Shown: piece after piece, positions 1 to 8,846 of the stretch | How positions within the stretch are numbered: the stretch's first letter is position 1 | Layout: the number at the start of each line of letters is the position of its first letter | Assembly: GCF_000344685.1 (NCBI RefSeq) | Contig: NW_006920418.1 | Span: forward strand, 654,458-718,457 | Length of the DNA stretch: 64,000 nucleotides | From: Gloeophyllum trabeum ATCC 11539 | Taxonomy: Eukaryota; Basidiomycota; Agaricomycetes; Gloeophyllales; Gloeophyllaceae | Direction: 5' to 3' | The notes under the pieces: model-generated | Database searches by the model: none | Told to the model about the DNA's origin: nothing | Seen by the model: the letters and a program-made list of their open reading frames with translations, nothing else | Position numbers and translations under genes: made by a program

Positions 1-1237
1 TCAATCCTACGTTCCGTCCATTCTGAGCAGCGTCGTAATCGACAGTGAATTCGTCGGGCCGCACTCTATGCTGGCTCTGGTCACGCTGTCGATTTCGGGG
101 TGTTGGCTGACTGGGAGGGTTGATCAGCCGTTGTACGGCCGCCACCCTACCATCAAACGTAGCCTGATCTTCATTCGGCTGACGGGGAGCAAACAGTTTA
201 CCAATGGATCGCTGAATAACAGGATCTGTTTGCCAGTCCGATACCATGCCCGTATCGCCAATGCATTGCGTCCATTCTGCCGGACCCAGATGGCCAATCC
301 CACTTCGTTGAGTTGGGATTTGGTCCATTGGTGTATTTACTGGAGCGGGCGGGGGCTCTGCTCCTCGGCGCGAGCCTTGCTCATCTGCCGGGGCGGCTCC
401 TCCTGTCCTCGCCGTAGTACTATGATCCTGAGCAGCGTTGGCGTTCTCTGCGCCAGTTTGTCCAGTCATAGGGAAATACCGAACGAACCCAGCATTTCTC
501 CAAAGAGCGCTCGTGTACGGGTGGATACGCTCCATGCGATAGTCCCCGGTTGGCGGGGGATGCGGTAGTCCTGGCAGTCCGAGTGGCGGCTGTCGAGCTG
601 CTATTGGTATGGGAGCCGGCTCCGCAATAGGCATCTGCACCGGGTCGATCTGCGCGCCAACGTCATGTTGAACGTTGGGGCGAATATCGGGTGGACTAGG
701 AATAGCCCGCGATGACGGGTTCGACTCGTGCGACGGACGTGGGGTGGCAGGTCGTTCTCCCAGCGGATGCGTCGTAGCGTGTCTAGCAGTCGGGGACCTC
801 GTCTCGAGCTCGCGTTTTACACGTCGAGCCTCCATACGATCGAGGTTAGCCGTGAGCGAGTTAATGGCTTCCGCACCTTTATGCATAGTCCGTCGTACAC
901 GGTCCCCTTCGTCCATATTAATCTCCCGATTCCTACTTGCAGCCTCAGTTCGAACTGTATCCCGAAACCAGTCCAACTCCTCTTCCAGTTGTTCGACGAT
1001 CACCGAAATCTCCTCGTAGGAATTCGAGGTCAGTGCCTGCATCGACAGTTGATGGATGATCCTGTCGGTTCGGTCTGCAGCTTCCTCTATACGGCTAGCT
1101 GGCCAAACGCCGGATGCGCCTCGCCGATTCGGCCTTGCTGGCATGAATCGTGCTGGGGTCGATGCAGGGCGGAACGGTAATCGCGCCGCTCGGCCGTCGA
1201 TGAATGTCGGCGGGTCTGGGAATGAGTTCGAATCCAT
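1..1237 (-). CDS. Gag-like proline-rich ORF, partial (runs off left edge)
   Basis: Reading the minus strand from an ATG at 1237, the frame stays open for 412 codons to the window edge with no stop, so the gene continues outside. The product starts MDSNSFPDPPTF, has a helical, charged stretch at about residues 55-130 (many E, R and L; coiled-coil-like), then a long Pro/Arg-rich linker and a weakly conserved C-terminal part. This layout (unspliced, basic and proline-rich, predicted coiled coil, no recognisable enzyme) resembles the Gag region of basidiomycete LTR retrotransposons, but no zinc knuckle, protease or reverse transcriptase lies inside the window. It could also be an unrelated fungal gene. 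No convincing LTR or primer-binding site was found upstream. Confidence 0.4.
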   Translation of the reverse strand, partial: MDSNSFPDPPTFIDGRAARLPFRPASTPARFMPARPNRRGASGVWPASRIEEAADRTDRIIHQLSMQALTSNSYEEISVIVEQLEEELDWFRDTVRTEAASRNREINMDEGDRVRRTMHKGAEAINSLTANLDRMEARRVKRELETRSPTARHATTHPLGERPATPRPSHESNPSSRAIPSPPDIRPNVQHDVGAQIDPVQMPIAEPAPIPIAARQPPLGLPGLPHPPPTGDYRMERIHPYTSALWRNAGFVRYFPMTGQTGAENANAAQDHSTTARTGGAAPADEQGSRRGAEPPPAPVNTPMDQIPTQRSGIGHLGPAEWTQCIGDTGMVSDWQTDPVIQRSIGKLFAPRQPNEDQATFDGRVAAVQRLINPPSQPTPRNRQRDQSQHRVRPDEFTVDYDAAQNGRNVGL

Positions 1238-3549
1238 AGAGTATTGTTTTTGTTCGATTTTTTGAGTAATAGATGGTATCTGTGTACCTATGCGATAAGT
1301 CGCGAACAAACAGTAGTTTTTTGAACGCGGTGAGCGTTTAAAAAAGTGTAAAATCTCCGTAGTCAGTACAGTTAGCTTGTATCACACACACACCAATAAA
1401 CGGAACCTCGTCTTATTGCGAGAGATACAAGATAGGTAATTGAGCTAAGCAGATTCAGAGGTAGTTGTTGTCTAACGATCCGCCTGCCCAATCCGTCCAT
1501 CTATCACTCAGTAACCAAACACGTCCAAACTCGGCGCCACTCGGTGGCGCCCACCTTACAGCCTTGAAGCTTCTTCGTGGTCACACTAACACTCGCGGAT
1601 GCAAATAATTCTTTTGAGTACCGAAGTAGACGACAGAGAATAGCCAAAAGCCGACGAAAAACTTTGATCACCGACTGTTCGCTCACCATAATTGTGTAAC
1701 TTAGGATGGCGAGCTAAGTGAGCGACTCAGCATTTAGCACGTATCCTAGCCACCTCGCATACCTGAAGTTCGCATGATCCACGACACCAGGGCAACCAAT
1801 GCAGCGTCCTCGATGTCATATCGGAAGGAGAGACGGGGAATTCTGGGGCATGCTGACGATCGTCGTCAAAGCCGTCGCATTTCGCCGAGTACTCTTGCAG
1901 TTAAGTATTTGCACTGATCCAGCGTGAGGATAGCGCAAGATTCCGATCTTCGCCTCAGGTCGTCTGTGCGTAGGAAGCTCAAGCGAAAGAGAGCGTTTAC
2001 AGATGTTCCCCTATGCATCTACGATATAGCAATCTACCAGTTGATGCGCCGCGGCTAAAATGCCAGGAGGGAGGGCCCAGAGCTCGGAAGACATGAAGCG
2101 TCATGAGGGCAGCATCCGCGGGCGCTTTACTGAGGGCCACTTCAGACTGGCTCTCTAGAAGGGGTCCTTCGAAAGTGGATGTAAGGTCATCCACTTCATG
2201 TAGGTGCTTGGTATCGACGTCGGTAACGACGTTCAAGTTTTTCTTCTGGAAGTATTTCCAACGACGACGACCGGTCGGAGAGCAACAAGACTCGGATGGT
2301 CTGGCCGCGCGGGCTCGCTCGGATCCCTCGGATTGACGTTGCATGTTGCTAAGTCAAAGGCTATTTCGTCCTTCGGTACTAGTGTAGAGTATCCTCTGGG
2401 GTTGTTTGAACGGCTCACCGCCGCGGAGGATCTACCAGAGTTTGTTTCCGCGCGACAAGCTCGTGCATGCCTATCTCGCCTCATTGACAGTAACATGTAC
2501 TCAAGCGCGCCGAAGTGGCAGGGGATATCACAGCTCCAGTACATGAAATGAATGGATGTCGACTCCGTGAAGACAAGAACTCGATCGCGGGATTGCGTGG
2601 AATACGCACCAAGTACAACCCTCCACATCCTGTCAGAAGAGGGTTCGATTGCCAGGCGGTACCAGCCTGTTCGTATCGGAGTTAAAAATCAGAGAATCCT
2701 GACATGTAGCGCTTTCTACCTTTGACTCGGAGCCCACTCAGCACGAGGCTTGTCGATGCCAACATATGTGATCCGGATCCCACGATCACCACCAGACGTC
2801 GCTAGACATGTAAGTACAGCGCTAGACTACATCTCCTTGATTCGACCAAGTAGGCGAGCAACGGGTCTTCATAGAGGCCCTGCTCAGTGCTCTTGAACAC
2901 TCTCGTTGTAAGCTCTGCTCGGGATTCGACCGCTTCCCATACGCAATTACACTTCAAAGGCATAAGCAGCAGCCAAAGGGGAATCTCTCGTCATCTAATC
3001 AGCGTTCGATGTAGCACTAATCAAAGTATTCAAAGGACTCGGAGCATCGGATCGGCTCGGTCATTCAAGACACCACAGCACTGACCAGATGCACGCATTT
3101 CATTCCTTGCAAGTATGTTGATTCAGACAGATGTGTGCGCAGCGCCTGTCTACTGGAATCACTGCCTTTGGCTGAAGTCTTCCTCCGGTTCCCCTCGCAG
3201 TCCTGCTAAAATGGCGGAAATGATATGAAACTTTAACAGACGATCCCGAACATCCGCGGTCCTGCTTCGTTCCTGTGATAACTCAGTAGAGCCTCTGACA
3301 TGTGTATGTCCGACGACAAGGGGTCTTGCGGCTGACTAACTTGTGTCTCGTTATTCTCAGACGTTCGTGGCGTCCGAGATGAATCGTGATCTTGCAGGTA
3401 ACAATGCCGGCCTGTTGTTCGGGTTGCAGATCTCGCGGGGCCATGGCCAGCGCCAGATTTTGAATGTCTTATACCTCCTCTTTAGTTGTAGGTCAGGTCA
3501 TATAAATTTCCAGCTGGGAGGACCGCATCTACGCTTAGCGGACGCTACG
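1238..3549. other. Unresolved 2.3-kb stretch
   Basis: It contains a short CA run near 1384, overlapping open frames of about 60-130 codons on both strands (for example around 2000-2630) and a splice-acceptor-like CTAAC...CTCAG near 3336-3360. None gives a recognisable protein. If the left ORF is a retroelement, part of 1238-1700 may be its leader or LTR, but no TG...CA direct repeat could be confirmed from one copy. Confidence 0.3.
1533..1551. repeat. Perfect 8-bp inverted repeat with 3-nt loop
   Basis: GGCGCCAC, TCG, GTGGCGCC form a perfect GC-rich hairpin about 300 bp upstream of the gag-like frame. It might be part of a retroelement leader or LTR, or chance. Confidence 0.5.
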
Positions 3550-5961
3550 ATGCGGCAGCTTACTTGGAGAGCAACAGCCATCGTGCTTTTCTCGCGGGCC
3601 CGTCTTTTGCCAGCAGCATCGGCACATCCTACGGACTGTCTTCAGTCTGTCTTGGTCAACGGTACGACCTCCATGACGCAAACCGCTACGGACGGCAAGT
3701 CCATATCTATGACCTCTTTCAATCCGACGACACTGTACGCGCCGTGCGGAAAAGAATGGACCGTGGCGCGCGAGACAATGACCGTCTTTGCTCCGGAATG
3801 CAATGAAACGCATACTCGGATAGAGCCTCGGCTGACGTCTTTGCGCCCCGGGGAAGTATCTACACCGATAACGCCACCATGCTTATATCCTGGGACGACG
3901 ACGCTGCTACCACCCGCGCAGCCTACGGCCTATGTACCGCAGCTGCCTATGCTAGGTACCGAGCACAACACTACTGTGGGCCCACCTATTCCTTCAGTGG
4001 TGCCGCCCCCGGTGTTCGAAACCCCCGGCATGGTCCCACCACATCTTCCGCCGGTCGTAGCCAAGGTTGAAGACGCCAATGCAGTGTTACCCCCTCCCGT
4101 ATTCCCAGATACTCCATCGCCCGCCATACCCGACATTTCTACCCTCACCCCTCCGTCCGTGAGAGAAGCAGCCACGTCTGTATCGCTCCCTTCGGAATTC
4201 CCAGACACAGCTTCCACTGTCGTCCCAAGAATTTCCACCCTCCCCCCTCCGTCTGTTCCAGAAACGCCTGCTGGAGTATTATCTCCCCCGAGTCTCCCAA
4301 ATGCAACGTCGTCTGCCTTCCTAGGAACTCCTACGCTCGAGTCTCCATCCATATCAGAGACAACAACTCTTTCAGTCTTGCCACCTCCAGGTTTCCCAGA
4401 TGCGCAGTCGCCCATCACCCCCACCTTCCCCGACGTCTCTACCCTCACCCCTCCCTCTGTGCCAGAGACGAGCACTGCCGTATTACCGACTCCCGAATTG
4501 CAAGATGCGGAATCGTCTCTTATCCCCATCCTCCCCCCTCAGTCTGCATCAGAGACAACGACTCCTGCAATCTTACTGCCTCCTGGCTTCCCAGATACAT
4601 CTTCCTCTGTCACCCTTGGCACTCCCACACTCTTCCCTCCGTCCGTATCAGAGGCGACCACAGCTATATTATCACCGCCGGGCATCCTGGGTATGCCGTC
4701 ACTACCCTCAGAGAGTTCTACCTTTATCCCCTCCTCTGCGTCTGAAGCGAGCATTTCTGTATTACCGCCTCCGGCCTTCCCAGACGCAGCATCGCCTTCG
4801 TCCCCCCAAGTCTCTACCCTTACCGTCTCAGAAACGACCCCTGCAGGGGAATCATCTCCAAAATATCCAGACGAGCGGTCGTCCCCCATTTCAGATATCT
4901 CCACCCTCACACCCCCATCAGTGCCACAAACGAGCACGGCCCTACTATCCCCTCCTGCATTCTCAGATACGCCACTATCTTCCGACTCGCGTGTTTCTAC
5001 CCTCACCCCTCCGTCCATGGGAGACACTATTCTTCCCATCTTGCCTACCCCGGGTCTCCCAGATACGCCTGCGCCTGGCATCCCGGAGATCTCTACCCTC
5101 TCCCCTCCGTCCATGGGAGACACTACTCTTGCCCTTTTGCCTACCCCAGATACGCCTGCGCCTGGCATCCCGGAGATCTCTACCCTCTCCCCTCCGTCCA
5201 TAGGAGACACTATCCTTCCCATCTTGCCTACCCCGGGTCTCCCAGATACGCCTACGCCTGGCATCCCGGAGATCTCTACCCTCACGCCTCCGTCCATGGG
5301 AGACACTACTCTTGCCCTTTTGCCTACCCCGGGTCTCTCAGATACGCCTACGCCTGGCATCCCGGAGATCTCTACCCTCATCCCTCCGTCATTCACGGAT
5401 ATGGACACTCCTACACTCCTGCCGCCACGCTTTCCAGATGCGCCGGAGTCAGCCGTTACGCCCCCGTCAGCACCCGAATCGCAGAGTCCGATGCTCCCAC
5501 CACCATCCCTTACCGACACAGCCGTCTATCCACCACCCACCCTCCCGATGCCCGTACCCCTCAACGAAACGTCCATCCCTACCCACCCTCCGTCTCTGGA
5601 GACTCTCACTCTCACGGAAACAGAAAAGACAGTTCTTACGCGTCCTACCATCACGGTGGTCGAGACCGTGACGCCCAGAGTTGCGACAGTCACGGTGACG
5701 GAGACGCCAGAGCATACGCCGTCGTGCGATCCTACTGCGACTATCACTGTCACCGGCTCATGCAGTCCCAGACCTGCGTCGACCGTCACTGCTACGATCA
5801 CAGTGGCAACCAGAACACAGACGGAGACTGTTACCCTTCCAGCCGTCACGACATCCGTCAAGGAGACAGTGACTCGTACCGTTCGCGGACCCACGCTGAT
5901 GAGCACCGTCACAAGATGCGCGCCATGCGATGCCACAGATGCAGCGATACACGGGTTGTGA
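3550..5961 (+). CDS. Secreted Pro/Thr/Ser-rich repeat protein
   Basis: About 803 residues in one uninterrupted exon. The ATG at 3550 is preferred because it begins a signal-peptide-like segment (MRQLTWRATAIVLFSRARL, then an AASA cleavage-type site). The same frame opens further upstream but without an ATG. After a short Cys-containing N-terminal part (CGKEW, PECNET), nearly the whole protein is degenerate repeats of about 30 residues of the type FPD..SP..P.ISTLTPPSV, including four near-identical copies at 4996-5370. The last 120 residues are rich in TVTVTET-type threonine/valine stretches with a few cysteines, typical of fungal cell-wall or extracellular glycoproteins. No GPI signal is visible. 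Heavy O-glycosylation is expected by inference. No homologous named family is recognised. An upstream exon ending at the acceptor near 3360 cannot be excluded. Confidence 0.65.
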   Translation: MRQLTWRATAIVLFSRARLLPAASAHPTDCLQSVLVNGTTSMTQTATDGKSISMTSFNPTTLYAPCGKEWTVARETMTVFAPECNETHTRIEPRLTSLRPGEVSTPITPPCLYPGTTTLLPPAQPTAYVPQLPMLGTEHNTTVGPPIPSVVPPPVFETPGMVPPHLPPVVAKVEDANAVLPPPVFPDTPSPAIPDISTLTPPSVREAATSVSLPSEFPDTASTVVPRISTLPPPSVPETPAGVLSPPSLPNATSSAFLGTPTLESPSISETTTLSVLPPPGFPDAQSPITPTFPDVSTLTPPSVPETSTAVLPTPELQDAESSLIPILPPQSASETTTPAILLPPGFPDTSSSVTLGTPTLFPPSVSEATTAILSPPGILGMPSLPSESSTFIPSSASEASISVLPPPAFPDAASPSSPQVSTLTVSETTPAGESSPKYPDERSSPISDISTLTPPSVPQTSTALLSPPAFSDTPLSSDSRVSTLTPPSMGDTILPILPTPGLPDTPAPGIPEISTLSPPSMGDTTLALLPTPDTPAPGIPEISTLSPPSIGDTILPILPTPGLPDTPTPGIPEISTLTPPSMGDTTLALLPTPGLSDTPTPGIPEISTLIPPSFTDMDTPTLLPPRFPDAPESAVTPPSAPESQSPMLPPPSLTDTAVYPPPTLPMPVPLNETSIPTHPPSLETLTLTETEKTVLTRPTITVVETVTPRVATVTVTETPEHTPSCDPTATITVTGSCSPRPASTVTATITVATRTQTETVTLPAVTTSVKETVTRTVRGPTLMSTVTRCAPCDATDAAIHGL
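4996..5370 (+). repeat. Four in-frame 96-bp tandem repeats (one 87 bp)
   Basis: Units at 4996-5091, 5092-5178, 5179-5274 and 5275-5370 encode STL(T/S)PPSMGDT...PGIPEI. The second unit lacks three codons (GLP). Two alternating subtypes (ILPILPTP and TLALLPTP) suggest duplication of a two-unit block. Low divergence indicates recent expansion or gene-conversion homogenisation. Confidence 0.85.
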
Positions 5962-6301
5962 GGGGTAGCCTACACGTATGGATTCCTTCGCGTCATGTAC
6001 ATTTGTCCATTTAGCAAGATTCAGCGATTCCAAGAGGATGGCCGGACCATTCCACGAATTATGATCTACGTACATGCCTTGTTGTATTGCAGAGCACCAA
6101 TCTACGCGCACTTGTAAAAATACAGCTGCTCGTCTTCTCTCCCGTTGTGCAGTTGATCTGTATGTGAGCAATATGTGTTGCGAGTCACAACATTGAACGA
6201 CTGCTATCCCATTTAACGGAAACAATAAGACTTAAGCAAGATCATGTAGCAAATACGTACAAGTCTAGCGAGCTCCTCCCGCCACGCGAAGCACCTCTTC
6301 C
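5962..6301. other. Convergent 3' ends
   Basis: This holds the 3' flanks of the secreted repeat gene (plus) and the molybdopterin synthase small subunit (minus). No further gene is seen. Confidence 0.5.
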
Positions 6302-6580
6302 TCAGCCACCAGAGACGGGTGGGATCACAGCCACCTCCTCCCCTCCTTTCAAGAGGACGCTGTCAGGATCCTCCACCATCTCGGCATCAACACTCCACTG
6401 GCACGTTCGCAATACGTGTTCAAGCCCGGCTCCTGGATGTAAGGAAAGGAGCAAACTGGAGAGGGACGATAAAGGCTGGGGACCAGGAGAAGAGAGTCGA
6501 ACTCGCTCGGACGAAGTCCCTGTCGCGGTGGATGCGCCGGCGAAGTAAAGGACTGTGACTTCTGGACTGGAATCGCTCAT
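6302..6580 (-). CDS. Molybdopterin synthase small subunit (MoaD/MOCS2A-like)
   Basis: A 92-residue protein with a ubiquitin-like beta-grasp pattern: VTVLYFAGAS near the N-terminus, a LSSLLLSLHPG helix, WSVDAEMV in the middle, and the diagnostic C-terminus EEVAVIPPVSGG. The terminal Gly-Gly is the residue that is adenylated and thiocarboxylated, and this thiocarboxylate donates sulfur when precursor Z (cPMP) is turned into molybdopterin together with the large subunit. The start is the ATG at 6580; the frame extends seven codons upstream only to a GTG. Length fits the family (80-95 residues). No partner gene of molybdenum cofactor synthesis is present nearby, which is normal in fungi. Expected in the cytosol; supports nitrate reductase and sulfite oxidase if present. 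Confidence 0.85.
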   Translation of the reverse strand: MSDSSPEVTVLYFAGASTATGTSSERVRLSSPGPQPLSSLSSLLLSLHPGAGLEHVLRTCQWSVDAEMVEDPDSVLLKGGEEVAVIPPVSGG

Positions 6581-7070
6581 GTCTTTGGCAAAGGATCCCA
6601 CTCAATCGTTGTTGATGAGTCGGATGATCTCGCAACCCACGTGGGTTGCACAGCTTTCGTACTAACTAAGGGAATGAGTGTCGTGCTGCATCAGTCCATC
6701 CCTCTTCATGCGCATATCGACAGTACTCGCCGTTTGTAAGTGGCGCGCTATTATTCTAACCTCCCACGTCGACGACCTCGGTCATGTACGGCGTACTCGC
6801 ATAGTAAACGCACCAGCGTCGACTCGGATGGCGAATACGGGCTGATGCGTACTGAAAGAAGGCCTGAATTTCAATTCCTTCACAGGTCCTCGCGACGGAT
6901 GATTGATGGTCATGAGCAGTGAATATATTAGGATCAACTCGTAGTTGAATCCAAATGTTAATTCAGCAGTCTGCTCATAGAAAAGCTATAACATCATCTC
7001 CGGACAACGTCAACATAATCTTTCAAAACATCCCCAAGTTCATCGAGACCTGTATTCGAACTCTGAAAAA
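6581..7070. other. Intergenic, nothing recognised
   Basis: This is the 5' flank of the molybdopterin synthase gene. One 60-codon frame near 6740-6922 has no supporting features. Confidence 0.4.
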
Positions 7071-8250
7071 TGGAAACCAAGACTCATCTTTGTTACTGGT
7101 GCGACTGGTAAGCTCCTAGCATGAAATACACAGTCTGGATCGTATTTCTGACGCACTTTCCTAGGCTACCTTGGAGGATCTGTTTCCTAGCGTTTGCTCG
7201 CTTATCCAGAGAGGCAGTCACTCAACATCACTGCGCGATTGCGCAGCGTTGAGAAAGCGAACCTGCTCAAAAACTTCGACGGGATGACTGTGATCGGCCC
7301 CTACTCCGACTTGGACAAGCTCGAGGCCGCGGCGTCCACCGCGAACGTCTGTTCTCGATATCGTAAGACTTATTGCATTTCAAAAATTGAATGCCGGCTG
7401 ATCATGGGCCGAGTGTGATGATCTCCCAGCTGCGACCGCCATTCTTCAGCGGCTCAAAGCAAAGGCACGCCGAAACAAGAAAGCAACCGATCCTCATTCA
7501 CACTGTACGTGGAACGCTGTATACTCCATCCTAATGCCTTTGGGTGACCTGACTTTCTTCTCGGCCAGTCTGGTTCAGGTATGAGACGTATAGGTTCCTG
7601 CAACAGGTACTCCCACTTACACCCATCATAGCCATCATACTCGATAACGCACAAGGAAAGGTTGCTAGCGACGATGTTTGATCAGACCTAGACATCCCCA
7701 AGGTTGAAGCCAGGAACCCCGCGCAGAAACGTGGACATGGCTATCGTGAGCCAGCAAGGAAGGTTCGTATCAGCGCCCCTTTCCACTCCAGCCTCCAGGC
7801 TCCGCTGATCGATATATACCAGGATACGCGTGCACATCGTAGTCCCGCCGGCCATCTTCGGGCGCGTCACTGGCCCCTTGTCCGAGAACGGCACCTGCAT
7901 CTCGCGCTCAATCCACATACCCGCCCTCATCCAAGTAGCGTGGCACCGCAAGGCCAGCGGACTCTTGGGCGAAGGCAAGAACCGTTGGTCCCTTGCTACG
8001 CCCTGGACCAAGGAGAGGCAAGTACTTTGCAGGGGTACGTGCTCATCCCCAGATTGGAATTATGTGCCGCCTCTGGCGAAGTGGACTGGCGTCGATATTT
8101 GGTACCAACTCTGTCTGCAAAGCCGATCGCGCCCGCGTCTTGGCGTGAATGCCGACCAAGACGAAGAAAGACTTCCTGGACAGCATAAAGCCCGAAGCGG
8201 AAACACTTGTCATAGAAGGCCGTATCGACGATACGTTTTGGTTCAAGAGG
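7071..8250 (+). pseudogene. NAD(P)-dependent epimerase/NmrA-like pseudogene
   Basis: Fragments in successive frames align in order to a Rossmann-fold epimerase/NmrA-type protein. They are the nucleotide-binding start RLIFVTGATG (intron about 7108-7164) followed by YLGGS; then VEKANLLKNFDGMTVIGP and SDLDKLEAAAST; then QPILIHT; then IFGRVTGPLSENGTCISRS and KASGLLGEGKNRW; and finally TKKDFLDSIKPEAETLV. The reading frame changes several times: there is no in-frame ATG before the Rossmann motif, an extra base before HAETRK near 7460, and further shifts between 7190 and 8150. A stop (GCG TGA ATG, near 8145) stands where the family has a Trp codon. Splice sites of the first intron are intact. The gene is therefore dead but recent enough to be readable. 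A second, unrelated NmrA-like remnant lies at 19793-20328. Confidence 0.75.
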
Positions 8251-8846
8251 GTATTTCCTGGAAGCATCTTGCATGCTTATCATTGTATTTGCGAGAATGC
8301 ATCCTCGATCGCGACATCAGGAATTCCGCCTCAGGTTTACATGCGTCCTGCCCCAAGAAATGGTTGTACGTCCGATGCAGCATGTCACGCCGCCTTACGC
8401 TGAGCGGAGTGAGCTCAAGTGCAGATATATTCCTATTCCAAGGGACATACAGTACATTGGGTTTGGTCAACGATGACCTGTAATGACTAGTGGGTATTTG
8501 AAAGTGCGTCGGGATTCCCGAAGCGCGGCGCCGATGATCCACTCATCCGAGGCCTCCATAACCTGCCTAAGGTCGGCTGTCTCGTGAACGTCGAGTCAGG
8601 CATATAGAGGAGTCATGACGTGTGAGTCACGAGGGCGGGATCTTCCTAATTTGGTAGCCGTCGGGCCCGCGTCCGCTTTCTCTGTCTGACATCCCCGAAG
8701 GCGGTGCGTATGTCGGTGATCAGCAGGCACCTGGCGTGTCCAGGCAACACCCCTTTTCAGATCAGTCCAATGCGTATAAGAGCAGCGCCGATGATCATGC
8801 TCCAGCATAAACTGGTTGCGGACCTCCTCGTTCAGCAGCTTCCAAG
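8251..8846. other. Intergenic, nothing recognised
   Basis: This is flanking sequence between the epimerase remnant and the DUF4246 gene. Short frames on both strands lack support. It presumably carries the DUF4246 promoter. Confidence 0.4.

Noticed and set aside
1379..1563. Possible short LTR (TGTAAGG...ATACA on the minus strand)
   Set aside because: Termini fit loosely, but there is no second copy, target-site duplication or primer-binding site in the window.
2641..2665. GGTTCGATTGCC resembling a tRNA B-box
   Set aside because: No A-box or foldable acceptor and anticodon stems at proper spacing.
4539..5519. 326-codon minus-strand frame inside the secreted repeat gene
   Set aside because: Mirror frame created by the repetitive codon pattern (Gly/Val-rich shadow).
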